Assembly: GCA_905233915.1 (NCBI GenBank)
Contig: CAJOFM010000003.1
Coordinates: 62,001 to 126,000 of the forward strand
DNA length: 64,000 nt
Reading direction: 5' to 3'
Origin: an uncultured Muribaculaceae bacterium
GTDB lineage: Bacteria > Bacteroidota > Bacteroidia > Bacteroidales > Muribaculaceae
The notes beneath the pieces were generated by a model. It worked only from the letters and a program-made list of their open reading frames with translations. It ran no database searches and was not told the origin of the DNA. This document shows positions 27,688-36,663 of the stretch, in pieces (position 1 is the stretch's first letter; every line of letters begins with the position of its first letter). Made by a program: the position numbers and the translations under genes.

Positions 27688-29154
27688 ATGATGGATTATT
27701 CACAATTCTTATTGATGCCGCAGGAGATAGGCCTGTTGCTGGTTTTCCTGCTTGTTTTCATCTACGACACTTTCATGCCTGAGCGCACTCAGCGTCACAT
27801 GCCCATTTTCACGGTCATCATGTTTGCGCTCTACACGATATATTGCTTCTGCCCCGTCGCCGTGGGTGAAGCATTTGGCGGCATGTTCGAGACCAATGCC
27901 CCCACATGGGTGATGAAGAACATCCTCAACGTGGGTGTGCTCCTGGTGCTCCTGCAGGCCGTGAAGTGGACCAACAGCGACTTCGTCAGCGTTCGCCGTG
28001 GCGAGTTCTACGAGTTGTTGCTGTTGACGTTGCTGGGCATGTTCTTCATGATCTCGGCACGTCACTTCCTGTTGTTCGTTATCGGTCTCGAGACCGCGTC
28101 GTTGCCCATCGCTGCCCTGGCTGCGTTTGAGAAGCGTCACTATGAGTCTCACGAGGCCGCTGCCAAGTACATCTTTACCGCCATCTTCTCGTCGGCAATT
28201 TTCCTGTTGGGAATTTCCTTCGTCTATGGTATGAGCGGTTCGCTGTATTTCAAGGATATTGCTACCGCACTCATCGGTAACAAGTCGGCATTGCTCATTG
28301 CTGCTTTGGCGTTTGTCATTGCTGGTGTGGGCTTCAAGCTCTCGCTTGTTCCCTTCCATCAGTGGACGGCCGACGTTTACCAGGGTGCTCCCACGGCAGT
28401 GACCAGCTACCTCTCGGTCATCAGCAAGGGTGCCGCCGCATTCTCGTTCCTGGTAATTTTGGTGCAGGTGTTCGGCTCGGCCTATTCCCAGGCTTGGGAG
28501 TGGATGCTCTATGCCATCATCATCCTCACCATCACCATTGGTAACCTGTTCGCTATCCGTCAGCGCAACCTTAAGCGCTTCCTGGCGTTCTCGTCGATTT
28601 CCCAGGCCGGTTACATCATGCTCGGTGTTATCGCCGTCAATGTGATGGGCATGTCCTCGATGATCTATTACGTGCTGGTGTACATCTTCAGCAATCTCGC
28701 CGCCTTTGGCGTGATTGCCGCTATCGAGCGTCACACCGGCCGAGTGACCATGGACGACTACAACGGCCTGTTCAAGACCAATCCCTGGCTGGCCTTCACG
28801 ATGATGCTTGCAATGTTCTCGCTCGGTGGTATTCCCCCGTTCGCAGGCTTCTTCAGCAAGTTCTTCATCTTTGTGGGCGCTTGCCATCAGGGTTCGGTGG
28901 CCATCTATGCCCTCGTGCTCATTGCATTGGTCAACACGATCATCTCCCTGTACTACTACCTCTTGGTGGTCAAGGCGATGTTCCTGCGCCAGGATGACTG
29001 TGTGATTCCCGCATTCAAGAGCCATTGGACCGAGCGCACAGGTCTCATCCTGTGTGTGCTTGGTATCATCTTCATTGGTCTGCTGAGCTGCATCTACGCC
29101 TACATTAATGGTGCCGTTGATGCCATCAGCTCCATGTTTGCGGTAATTCAATAA
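27688..29154 (+). CDS. nuoN: NADH-quinone oxidoreductase subunit N
   Basis: 488 residues from the tandem ATGATG at 27688; an in-frame TTG 15 nt upstream is less likely. Conserved elements are 'FVIGLETASLPIAALAAF' (channel Glu), 'GFKLSLVPFHQWTADVYQGAPTAVTSYL' character (Lys and His), 'KRFLAFSSISQAGYIMLG' and 'GGIPPFAGFFSKFFIF'. It is the last gene of the operon and is followed by a strong terminator at 29235-29275. Confidence 0.97.
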   Translation: MMDYSQFLLMPQEIGLLLVFLLVFIYDTFMPERTQRHMPIFTVIMFALYTIYCFCPVAVGEAFGGMFETNAPTWVMKNILNVGVLLVLLQAVKWTNSDFVSVRRGEFYELLLLTLLGMFFMISARHFLLFVIGLETASLPIAALAAFEKRHYESHEAAAKYIFTAIFSSAIFLLGISFVYGMSGSLYFKDIATALIGNKSALLIAALAFVIAGVGFKLSLVPFHQWTADVYQGAPTAVTSYLSVISKGAAAFSFLVILVQVFGSAYSQAWEWMLYAIIILTITIGNLFAIRQRNLKRFLAFSSISQAGYIMLGVIAVNVMGMSSMIYYVLVYIFSNLAAFGVIAAIERHTGRVTMDDYNGLFKTNPWLAFTMMLAMFSLGGIPPFAGFFSKFFIFVGACHQGSVAIYALVLIALVNTIISLYYYLLVVKAMFLRQDDCVIPAFKSHWTERTGLILCVLGIIFIGLLSCIYAYINGAVDAISSMFAVIQ

Positions 29155-29234
29155 ATAAGACATCAATAATACACTTCTGATATCATTCAGCATAACCAAA
29201 AGACTAAAAATTAGAATCAATAATTGATAAGTAG

Positions 29235-29275
29235 GAAAGCACCGCGGTTGTCCGCCGTGCTTTCTGTTTTTTTTT
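29235..29275 (+). terminator. Terminator of the nuo/atp operon
   Basis: Stem GAAAGCAC / GTGCTTTC continued after one mismatch by GCGG / CCGC, loop TTGT, then a run of nine T residues. It is the only clear terminator between 11.8 and 29.3 kb. Confidence 0.9.
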
Positions 29276-29334
29276 GTCATGGGGCAAATGAGGTTTCTTT
29301 CCGTTTGTTCATAAAAATAACTCTGCGCCGACAA

Positions 29335-29364
29335 TTGATAATTGAAAAGAATTGATTACCTTTG
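29335..29364 (+). promoter_or_regulatory. Promoter of the propeller-amidase gene
   Basis: TTG (29335-29337), 19 nt, TACCTTTG (29357-29364), a full Bacteroidetes -33/-7 match. Expected transcription start near 29371, about 30 nt before the ATG. Confidence 0.75.
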
Positions 29365-29401
29365 CTTTTTCAAGTATTTGTGAACTTAACGATGATTGGA
29401 T

Positions 29402-31330
29402 ATGAAAAGATACTTCTTGACATTGACGTTAATGTGTCTGCTGGCCATCGGAGCTTCGGCGGCTGGCGTTAAGCAGGGCAGCCCAAAGACACTGGTGGAC
29501 AGTTGCGGTTTTTTCCCACAGTTAAGTCCTGATGGGCAGTGGGTGCTCTATTCGCCCACCGAGGCCACCAGCTTGATGCTGAAGAACCTGGCCACTGGTG
29601 CGGTGACCATCATTTCCGAAAAGGACTTCCCCGGCTTTGACGCGGTATTTGGTCCCGACGGCAAGGTCTATTACATCACGCAGCAGCGCAAGGGCCACAA
29701 GTTGGTTTACCGCACGGGACATTGCTATGACCCTGCTACGGGACAAGACAAGGTCGTTTTGAAACCCCAGCATGGGCAGGTACAGGTGCTGCCTGCGGCC
29801 CAGGGGGTGGTCATCAATGGTGAGCGGCAGATATATTACAGCGCCAAGCAGGTGGGGGCGTGGGCCTACACCCGTGGCGATAAGTTATATCTGGTGGACG
29901 AGAGTGGTGTGACACGTGCCTTGCAGCCCGTTAAGGAGAGCAATGGCTACCTGTGGGCTTCGCTTTCCCCCGATGGGACCAAGGTGATGTTTGAGGCCGC
30001 TTCCAAGGGGGTCTTCGTCTGTGACCTCAATGGCCAGATTGTTGCCGAACTGGGCGAATTTCTGATGCCCAGTTGGTACAATAACGACTATGTCATTGCC
30101 ATGAGCAATGCGGGCAATCCACGCATCAGCGGTTCTAGGGTATGGCTCCTCTCGGTCAATGGAGAGGTGTGTAAGGCTATCTCTGGCCGTGACGAGCGCG
30201 CCGTGCAGCCTATGACGGCAGCTGGCAAGGTGGTCTATTCGTTGCTTTACAGCGGTGAGGTCAGGCAGGTGGAGCTCGATATCGCCGCTGCCCGGCCGCT
30301 GCCTGCTGCTACAGGAAAGTCAAGGACCGAGAAGGTGAAGAATCCGGCAAGCAAGAAGGATGTGCCGCGTGTGTTCATCAATCCTGGTCATGGCGGTCAT
30401 GACAGCGATGACCGCCACGTGCCCACATGGGTTATCGGCGTCCAGGACACTGTGCACTACTATGAATCCAATTCCAACCTCACCAAGGCCCTCGCCCTGC
30501 AGGAGATTCTCCAAAACAAGGGCTATGAGACCGCAGTGTCGCGAGTGACCAACTACACTGAGGATGATTTGGATCTGTTTGAGATTGTTTCTCTGGCCGC
30601 CAATAGTGGTGCCGACATCTTTTTCTCTATCCACAGCAATGCCACGGGAACACCGACCCGGTTGAATTTCCCCCTGGGTCTCTATCGTGGATGGAACGGC
30701 AAACCCGTTGTCGAGGGTAGCCTGCAGTTGAGCGAGGCGGTGATGAAGCACCTCTATAAGAACGAAATCCCCGTGTGGACCCACAAGCAGCGAAGCAACG
30801 GTGACTGGTCATTCTATGACTGGGGTTACAAGGTGGGACTGGGCGTGTTGCGCTTCAACAAGTTGCCCGGTTTCTTGAGCGAGGGCTCTTTCCATGACTA
30901 TCTGCCCGAAAGAGAGCGCCTGCTGAGTGACAGCTACTGCTGGCTTGAGGCTTGGAACCAGTCGCTCGGCATCGACGAGTACTTTGGCCGCAAGGGGAAA
31001 TTCCCTAACGGTGTCATTGCCGGAGTTGTGCGTTGGGAAGACCTCGAGCGCCATGACGAGGACAGGCGTCTCTTTAAAGATGACGAAAAGTTGCCCATCA
31101 ATGGGGCGTTGATGCGTCTGTACAACAGCCGCGGCCTCTTGACACGTGTTTTCACGGTTGATAATCTGGATAATGGCGTGTTTGTGTTCACCAACCTCAA
31201 GCCCGACAAATACCGCCTTGACATGTTCTACGGAGGCGAGAATAAGTATCTTACCACCAAAATCAAAGTCAAGAAGAACCAGACATCCTACCAGAACCTG
31301 AAACTCAAGAAGGACCAGAAACCAAAGTGA
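29402..31330 (+). CDS. Secreted beta-propeller / N-acetylmuramoyl-L-alanine amidase fusion
   Basis: 642 residues from the ATG at 29402. Signal peptide (KRYFLTLTLMCLLAIGASA), then a TolB/WD40-like beta-propeller (about residues 25-300; blade motifs 'FFPQLSPDGQWVLY', 'GYLWASLSPDGTKVMF', 'MPSWYNNDYVIA'). An Amidase_3 zinc domain follows (about 320-530) with ligands and catalytic residues in 'INPGHGGHDSDD', 'ESNSNLTKAL', 'FFSIHSNATG' and 'LSEGSFHDY'. The last 105 residues form a CnaB-like beta domain ending 'TSYQNLKLKK'. Amidases of this kind cut the peptide off peptidoglycan. The two next genes encode the same modules as separate proteins. Confidence 0.88.
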   Translation: MKRYFLTLTLMCLLAIGASAAGVKQGSPKTLVDSCGFFPQLSPDGQWVLYSPTEATSLMLKNLATGAVTIISEKDFPGFDAVFGPDGKVYYITQQRKGHKLVYRTGHCYDPATGQDKVVLKPQHGQVQVLPAAQGVVINGERQIYYSAKQVGAWAYTRGDKLYLVDESGVTRALQPVKESNGYLWASLSPDGTKVMFEAASKGVFVCDLNGQIVAELGEFLMPSWYNNDYVIAMSNAGNPRISGSRVWLLSVNGEVCKAISGRDERAVQPMTAAGKVVYSLLYSGEVRQVELDIAAARPLPAATGKSRTEKVKNPASKKDVPRVFINPGHGGHDSDDRHVPTWVIGVQDTVHYYESNSNLTKALALQEILQNKGYETAVSRVTNYTEDDLDLFEIVSLAANSGADIFFSIHSNATGTPTRLNFPLGLYRGWNGKPVVEGSLQLSEAVMKHLYKNEIPVWTHKQRSNGDWSFYDWGYKVGLGVLRFNKLPGFLSEGSFHDYLPERERLLSDSYCWLEAWNQSLGIDEYFGRKGKFPNGVIAGVVRWEDLERHDEDRRLFKDDEKLPINGALMRLYNSRGLLTRVFTVDNLDNGVFVFTNLKPDKYRLDMFYGGENKYLTTKIKVKKNQTSYQNLKLKKDQKPK

Positions 31331-31438
31331 CGTTAACGTGCCGTCAAGTATTGCGAATTGTTAATTCGCAAAATAACAATAGAATTACAACAGCCCCCCC
31401 AAAAAAGGGGCCGCTCAAGGACTAAAAAACTAAATGAT

Positions 31439-32329
31439 ATGGGAAAACGATTGACAAGCTTGATGCTGCTGGTGGCGATACTGCTGCCGGCCATGGCCCA
31501 ACAGGTAGAGGTGACCTCGCTCAAGCGATTGCTTGAAGACCGCGAGGAGCCAGCCTACTACCCCGTACTGAACCAGACGGGAAACCGACTGGTGTACCAG
31601 ACCGATGATGCCGGGATGAAGGTGTATGACCTGTCCACTGATCAACTAAGCACCATCACCATGGAGGTGGTAGGCAATGACGTTTGCTGGGGAGGTGACG
31701 GCAAGGTATATTTCGTTTGCATGAGTGCGGGCGATGATAACCTGATTTACCGCACTGGCTGCAGCTATGACATCGCGACGGAGCAAATGACACGCCTCAC
31801 CGAACCGCAGCATGGCGCCGTGCATGCCGTGTCAGCAACCCGTGGCGCAGCACTCAGGGCCCCGGGCCAAAACTATAACTCCTCGGGCGATATCGGCGAT
31901 GCCGCGTGGACCGAGGGCAGCCGCGTCCACGTGACGGTTGCTGGCGAGGAACGCGTCTTCTCGCCGGTGGACTCATGGGCGGGCTATCTGTGGGCTTCAC
32001 TCTCGCCCGATGGCAAGCGGGTCGCCTTCTTTGCCGCTGGCAAGGGCATCGTGGTCATCGACCTGCGGGGACAGATTTTGGCGATGCTCGGCAACTACGA
32101 GATGCCCAGCTGGTACAATAATGACTACCTTGTGGCCCAGAATGCCAAGGATGACGGTCACCAGTTCACATCTTCACAGATTGTGCTGCTCAAGGCCGAC
32201 GGCACTTTTATGAGTGAGCTGACCAAGCCCGAGTCGATGTCGATGCAGCCCACCTGTGGCGGGGGCAAGATTGTCTTTACGACTATCGATGGCCTGCTGT
32301 ATCAGATGCAAATCAACATTTACGAATAA
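31439..32329 (+). CDS. Secreted stand-alone beta-propeller protein
   Basis: 296 residues from the ATG at 31439 (an earlier in-frame start would precede the signal peptide by 27 residues). Signal peptide (LTSLMLLVAILLPAMAQQ). The whole mature protein matches the N-terminal propeller of the gene before it: 'GYLWASLSPDGKRVAFFAAGKG' against 'GYLWASLSPDGTKVMFEAASKG', and 'MPSWYNNDYLVAQ' against 'MPSWYNNDYVIAM'. It lacks the amidase part, which is the next gene 15 nt downstream. It probably serves as a binding or docking module for that amidase (inference). A two-unit heptamer-like stretch (CTAAAAAA, CTAAATG) precedes the start. Confidence 0.8.
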   Translation: MGKRLTSLMLLVAILLPAMAQQVEVTSLKRLLEDREEPAYYPVLNQTGNRLVYQTDDAGMKVYDLSTDQLSTITMEVVGNDVCWGGDGKVYFVCMSAGDDNLIYRTGCSYDIATEQMTRLTEPQHGAVHAVSATRGAALRAPGQNYNSSGDIGDAAWTEGSRVHVTVAGEERVFSPVDSWAGYLWASLSPDGKRVAFFAAGKGIVVIDLRGQILAMLGNYEMPSWYNNDYLVAQNAKDDGHQFTSSQIVLLKADGTFMSELTKPESMSMQPTCGGGKIVFTTIDGLLYQMQINIYE

Positions 32330-32344
32330 AACCGTTACAACGTC

Positions 32345-34738
32345 ATGAGAAAGAATATACTCAAATCTTCGATGATTGCGATGTTGATGACGGTGTTTGC
32401 CATCAACGTCGCCAGCGCCCAGCAGCCCCATGTGTACATCAATCCTGGTCATGGTGGCTATGACAGCGATGACCGCAACATGGTCATCTACCCGTTTAGT
32501 CAGGGCGACAGTGCCGGCTCCTGGGAGTCTAAGTCCAATCTGAGGAAAGGTCTTGCCATGCAGGAAATCCTGCAGAAGAAGGGCTACAGGACCAGCATAT
32601 CCCGTGTGACCAATGGCACGGCCGACGACTTGGCACTCTCGACCATCGTCGCTCTGTGCAACCAGAGCGGTGCCGACATTTTCATTTCGATCCACAGCAA
32701 TGCGACGGGTACAACTTCGGTAGCCAACTTCCCGATGGTGTTCTATCGTGGCTATACGGGTTCCCCGCAGATTGCCAATGCCGACGTCTTGGCGGCCGAC
32801 CTGGAGCCGGCGCTGTATGCCAGCACGAGCACGGTGTGGACCAGTAATTACCAGATATGGGGTGACTGGTCTTTCCGCCCGGAGTGGGGCACACAAGGCT
32901 ATGGCGTATTACGCGGCAACCGTGCGGTGGCCAACTTGAGCGAAGGCTCGTTCCACGACTATATCCCTGAGGCCTACCGTCTGTTAAGCTTCAAGTATTG
33001 CTGGATGGAGGGCTGGAACCTCTCGCTAGGCACCGATAAGTATTTTAACCGTTTAGATAACTACAATCTCGGTGTTGTGACCGGCAACATCCGTGACGAC
33101 CGCATCAAGCGCCTGCAGGAGTGCGCCCAGCCGTTCATTGTCATTGGTGAGGATAACCTGATGCCCATTGGCGATGCAACTGTGCGTCTGCTCGACATGG
33201 ATGGTAACGAGGTGCAGCGATGCCAGACTGACACGCTGCGCAACGGCATCTACTTGTTCAAGTATGTCGAGCCTGGTACCTATACCGTAGAGGTGAGCAA
33301 GGATACGCACTTCACGCAGACTGCAACGGTTACCGTCGCTGCCAACGCATCGACCTATCAGAACTTCTACCTCAAGAAAGTGCGTGACACGCCTCCCGTG
33401 GTGCTGGACTACAGCCCCGTGTGGCATGAGGGTGACCCTGCTGTGAAGTGCAGTGAACAGATAGTGCTCAAGTTCAACTGGGACATGGACAGCCTCACTA
33501 CCTGTGATGCCTTCACGCTCGACCCGCCTGTGGAGGGTTCGTTCCGATGGGAAGATTCCTACTATCGTCTCGTGTTCACACCCGATGATGCCTTTGACGT
33601 GAACACGCATTACACCCTCACGCTCAAGAAGAGTGCTGAGCATGCGGGTGGCATGCCGATGGAGGACGATTTTGTGATGGAGTTTGAGACACAGGGGCGC
33701 AACCACTTGACTGAATTGGCCGTCTTCCCCTATGAGGGAGCGCCAGTACACTTCAAGACGCCCTATGTGGAACTGCGTGTTGACTCACTGCTCGACAACT
33801 ATAACTTGTTCACCCGTCTGCATGTGTTCGACAGCGAGAACAATGAACTGGATTGGAACAAACGCAGTATCAAGTACAACAGGCGTGGTGATGACTACGG
33901 TTTCATCCGCCTGCAACTCACCCAGAATCTCGAGCCTGGCAAGGACTATCGCCTCCTGCTCGACCGTGAGATAGCCGATACTGCAGGAATCCACCTGCCC
34001 GAAGCCCGCATGATCAACTTCACCTGCGTTGACGCCGGTGCCGACAAGCCCGGCATGACTGTAGTCGAGGGCTTTGCGAGTTATGAATATTTCACTGTTT
34101 CCGATCCCGATGGCGTTCCCGCGACCACAATGAATTTATCTGCCGAAAAGTTATTCGGCGGCAGATCATTGCAGCTCACTTATGATATGACTAACCGCGA
34201 CATGCTTGAAATGCTGAGTTCCGCGAACTATGATATACCTTTCTATCAGGGAGATACAGTTGGCCTGCATGTTTGGGGTGACATGAGTTACCATGACCTG
34301 AAAGCACTGTTTGTCAGTGCCGATCATGTTAATGTTGTCGAGGTTCCTATGGGCAAGATCGATTTCCATGGGTGGCGTTATATGACGGGTGTAATACCTC
34401 CTGCTGACGGTAGCTATAGTTTCTATGGCATTAGACTTGTTAAGGGCAATCAGCTCATGGGCAAGACTGGAGTCATCCGCTTTGACAACCTGCTTAGGAA
34501 AGAGGCATCAGGCATCAACGAACCGATGTATGCCAATATGAAGGTGAATATTTCCGGTGACTACATCGTTGTGAGTGCCGACACTTGGGTACAGGGTGTT
34601 GAACTAATCGACATCAATGGCCGCATCATCAAGGCGGCAGGTGGTAACTGTCTGAACATCTCTCATGTGGAATCGGGCATCTACCTCGTGCGTGTTCACA
34701 TCAATGGCCGCACATCATCCACTAAGGTGAGATTATAG
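32345..34738 (+). CDS. Secreted N-acetylmuramoyl-L-alanine amidase with Ig-like domain and T9SS-type C-terminal domain
   Basis: 797 residues. After a signal peptide comes an Amidase_3 domain (about residues 28-235) with 'INPGHGGYDSDD', 'ESKSNLRKGL', 'FISIHSNATG' and 'LSEGSFHDY', all zinc and catalytic residues kept. Then a CnaB-like domain (about 240-345, ending 'STYQNFYLKK', as in the fused gene), a SbsA/Big_5-like Ig domain (about 350-450), further beta domains, and a C-terminal type A sorting domain ('GVELIDINGRII', 'ESGIYLVRVHINGRT') of the kind used by type IX secretion. It is predicted to be exported to the cell surface. It is followed by a perfect 15-bp hairpin. Confidence 0.87.
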   Translation: MRKNILKSSMIAMLMTVFAINVASAQQPHVYINPGHGGYDSDDRNMVIYPFSQGDSAGSWESKSNLRKGLAMQEILQKKGYRTSISRVTNGTADDLALSTIVALCNQSGADIFISIHSNATGTTSVANFPMVFYRGYTGSPQIANADVLAADLEPALYASTSTVWTSNYQIWGDWSFRPEWGTQGYGVLRGNRAVANLSEGSFHDYIPEAYRLLSFKYCWMEGWNLSLGTDKYFNRLDNYNLGVVTGNIRDDRIKRLQECAQPFIVIGEDNLMPIGDATVRLLDMDGNEVQRCQTDTLRNGIYLFKYVEPGTYTVEVSKDTHFTQTATVTVAANASTYQNFYLKKVRDTPPVVLDYSPVWHEGDPAVKCSEQIVLKFNWDMDSLTTCDAFTLDPPVEGSFRWEDSYYRLVFTPDDAFDVNTHYTLTLKKSAEHAGGMPMEDDFVMEFETQGRNHLTELAVFPYEGAPVHFKTPYVELRVDSLLDNYNLFTRLHVFDSENNELDWNKRSIKYNRRGDDYGFIRLQLTQNLEPGKDYRLLLDREIADTAGIHLPEARMINFTCVDAGADKPGMTVVEGFASYEYFTVSDPDGVPATTMNLSAEKLFGGRSLQLTYDMTNRDMLEMLSSANYDIPFYQGDTVGLHVWGDMSYHDLKALFVSADHVNVVEVPMGKIDFHGWRYMTGVIPPADGSYSFYGIRLVKGNQLMGKTGVIRFDNLLRKEASGINEPMYANMKVNISGDYIVVSADTWVQGVELIDINGRIIKAAGGNCLNISHVESGIYLVRVHINGRTSSTKVRL

Positions 34739-34809
34739 CGATTGGATATTAAACGATGGCTTTTGTGCCTTTGAAGGTTATAAAAGCCTTATAACCAATT
34801 ATTAAGATT

Positions 34810-34842
34810 AAAATCAGTAGGACTTCTAGTCCTACTGATTTT
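34810..34842. terminator. Strong terminator after the amidase operon
   Basis: Perfect 15-bp inverted repeat (AAAATCAGTAGGACT / AGTCCTACTGATTTT) around a 3-nt loop. The A/T ends make it usable in both directions. Confidence 0.88.
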
Positions 34843-34851
34843 GTTATAAAA

Positions 34852-34909
34852 CTGACATTTTGTCAGCTTTTAGTTTAAAATAGTTTAAAAAACTGACACG
34901 GTGTCTTTG
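34852..34909 (+). promoter_or_regulatory. Putative operator/promoter of hsp20
   Basis: Two inverted repeats share the half-site ACTGACA: CTGACA-TTT-TGTCAG (34852-34866) and GACAC-G-GTGTC (34895-34905). Their centres are 41 bp apart, close to four helical turns. A perfect 10-bp tandem repeat (TAGTTTAAAA twice, 34871-34890) lies between. The second repeat overlaps TGTCTTTG (34902-34909), a near match to the -7 box. This looks like repressor control of a heat shock gene; it is not the CIRCE sequence. Confidence 0.5.
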
Positions 34910-35050
34910 AATATTAACAGTGCTTAAACTTTAAGGCCTTGGCATCTGATTTGCTTAATCTGGAAGTGCAATCAGGGCGCAAGCCCGAAGCAACAATAGA
35001 AACATTTAACAACTCATAAAAATAGAACAAAAGATTAGGAGGTAATGACT

Positions 35051-35503
35051 ATGTATTTTCCTGTAATTCGAAACAACCGCAACAATTGGTTAGACACCGC
35101 TTTTAATGACTTGTTTGACATGGATTGGACGCCCCGCCATGTGGCCACTGCTCCGGCCGTGAACGTCAAGGAGAGCGACACGACTTTCACCATGGAGGTT
35201 GCCGCACCTGGCCTCAAGAAGGAGTTCTGCAAGGTGAACATCAACGAGGACGGAAATCTGGTCGTTAAGATTGAGCACAAGGCCGAGCACGAGGACAAGT
35301 CGTGCAAGGAGGAAGGTGAGAAATGCCACTACGTTCGCCGCGAGTTCTCTTACACCAACTATGAGCAGACCTACATTCTGCCCGATGAGGTGGACAAGGA
35401 GCACATCAGCGCCAAGGTCGAGGACGGAATCCTTTCTATCGAGCTGCCCAAGTTGGCTCCGGAACCCGAGAAAAAGATGGATCGTGCCATTGAGATTGCT
35501 TGA
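35051..35503 (+). CDS. Hsp20 / alpha-crystallin small heat shock protein
   Basis: 150 residues. The alpha-crystallin domain covers about residues 35-140: 'VNVKESDTTFTMEVAAPGLKKE', 'LVVKIEHKAE' and the conserved end 'AKVEDGILSIELPK' (the family A-x-x-x-G-x-L motif), then a charged tail. The start was chosen at 35051 and not at the ATG 6 nt upstream because AGGAGG (35037-35042) stands 8 nt before 35051 but only 2 nt before 35045. Such a strong Shine-Dalgarno sequence is rare in this window. It is an ATP-independent holdase chaperone in the cytoplasm. Confidence 0.93.
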   Translation: MYFPVIRNNRNNWLDTAFNDLFDMDWTPRHVATAPAVNVKESDTTFTMEVAAPGLKKEFCKVNINEDGNLVVKIEHKAEHEDKSCKEEGEKCHYVRREFSYTNYEQTYILPDEVDKEHISAKVEDGILSIELPKLAPEPEKKMDRAIEIA

Positions 35504-35532
35504 TAGGCAATAGTGATTAACGGTTAACTTAT

Positions 35533-35566
35533 CGGCATCCGCGTCACAAGCGCGGATGCCGTATTT
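35533..35566 (+). terminator. Terminator of hsp20
   Basis: Perfect 11-bp stem (CGGCATCCGCG / CGCGGATGCCG), 7-nt loop, followed by TA and five T residues. Confidence 0.9.
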
Positions 35567-35649
35567 TTGTTTTGTCTGGAATTATAGTTAATTTTTGTCT
35601 ATAAAAGTTAAATAATTGCTAGAAATGGGATTTTCAGTAGTGGTTTATG

Positions 35650-35679
35650 TTGTCGAGAACGCTATTATGTATAATTTTG
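35650..35679 (+). promoter_or_regulatory. Promoter of the BadF-type kinase gene
   Basis: TTG (35650-35652), 19 nt, TAATTTTG (35672-35679): full -33/-7 match. Expected transcription start near 35686, giving a leader of about 70 nt. Confidence 0.7.
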
Positions 35680-35754
35680 TGGTGTGAAATCGCAGCGCGA
35701 TGTTGTGATTAACAATAAATTAACAAAACAATACACTCGTTAACTACATTGGGA

Positions 35755-36612
35755 ATGCTTAAAGGTCAAAATATTACCCTCATCGCTGATAGTAGCACGA
35801 CGCGTACCGAATGGTCGTTGATTGAGAACGGCCAGCAAGTGGCGCATGCTTTCACCTCGGGTTTAAACCCGTTCTTCATGTCGCGCCGCGAAATCAGCCA
35901 CAGCATCCGCTTGGAATTACCGCCTGAATTCTTCAAACGCCGCTGGAGCCATGTCTATTTCTATGGTGCTGGTTGTTCTGGCCCCGAGAAGAACAAGATC
36001 ATCGAGTCGTCGCTGGTTGCCCAGTTCAAGACGCCGGTGACGGTAATGAGTGACCTGCTGGGAGCGGCAAGGGGTTTGCTGGTGCGTGAAGCAGGCTTGG
36101 CATGTATCCTGGGTACGGGTAGTAACTCGTGTTTTTACGATGGTAATGACATCGTGAAGAATGTGCCCGCCTTGGGCTTTATCCTGGGTGATGAAGGTAG
36201 TGGTGCAGCGTTGGGACGCGTTTTCCTGGGTGATGCGCTCAAGGGCTTAGCGCCCAAGGAGCTGACCGAGGCTTTCTTCGATAAATACAAGGTCACGCCT
36301 GACGAGGTGCTCGATGCGGTGCTCAACAACCCTGCCGCGACACGCAACCTGCGCACCTACTCGTTCTTCTTGAGCGAGCACTTGGACAGTCCTTATGTCC
36401 ATGACCTGATTGTGGGCGAGTTCAAGCGTTTCTTTGAGCGCAATGTGTCGCAGTACGACTACAAGAGCTATCCTGTAAATTTCGTTGGTCCCATTGCTAC
36501 TGCCTATAGCGAAATCCTGCTTGAGGTAGCCAATGACTTCGGCGCCACTGTCCGCAAGATTCTGCTGAGCTCCATGCCTGGCCTTGTGGCCTATCACAGC
36601 GACCAACCTTAA
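35755..36612 (+). CDS. BadF/BadG-type ATPase, probable N-acetylglucosamine kinase
   Basis: 285 residues from the ATG at 35755. It has the actin/hexokinase-like fold: phosphate-1 loop 'LIADSSTTRTEWSLI' (family form DGGxTKT), phosphate-2 region 'CILGTGSNSCFYDG' and 'GFILGDEGSGAALGR', which is highly conserved in bacterial GlcNAc kinases of the BadF family. Members phosphorylate GlcNAc or related amino sugars in the cytoplasm. The nearby GH92 and GH18 genes would release mannose and GlcNAc-containing sugars, which fits, but co-regulation is not shown since those genes are on the other strand. Confidence 0.82.
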   Translation: MLKGQNITLIADSSTTRTEWSLIENGQQVAHAFTSGLNPFFMSRREISHSIRLELPPEFFKRRWSHVYFYGAGCSGPEKNKIIESSLVAQFKTPVTVMSDLLGAARGLLVREAGLACILGTGSNSCFYDGNDIVKNVPALGFILGDEGSGAALGRVFLGDALKGLAPKELTEAFFDKYKVTPDEVLDAVLNNPAATRNLRTYSFFLSEHLDSPYVHDLIVGEFKRFFERNVSQYDYKSYPVNFVGPIATAYSEILLEVANDFGATVRKILLSSMPGLVAYHSDQP

Positions 36613-36616
36613 ACAA

Positions 36617-36634
36617 CGCCCTGGGTCAAGGGCG
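36617..36634 (+). terminator. Weak hairpin between convergent genes
   Basis: CGCCCT / AGGGCG stem with a 6-nt loop after the kinase gene; a T-rich stretch begins about 15 nt later. It could end either of the two converging genes. Confidence 0.4.
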
Positions 36635-36663
36635 CTGTCAGTCGTCTTGTTTTATTTGTTTTT

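Larger units (their letters stand above)
34739..35050 (+). other. 312-bp intergenic region before hsp20
   Basis: No gene seen. It contains the 34810-34842 terminator, the two inverted repeats and tandem repeat described at 34852-34909, and a leader of about 130 nt ending in the AGGAGG at 35037-35042. Confidence 0.6.

Noticed and set aside
27709-29334. Long open frame antisense to nuoN (541 codons)
   Set aside because: Same pattern of His/Glu/Gln-rich composition; nuoN on the other strand is a clear gene.
34852-34905. CIRCE element for HrcA before hsp20
   Set aside because: The arms do not match TTAGCACTC / GAGTGCTAA and the spacing is different.
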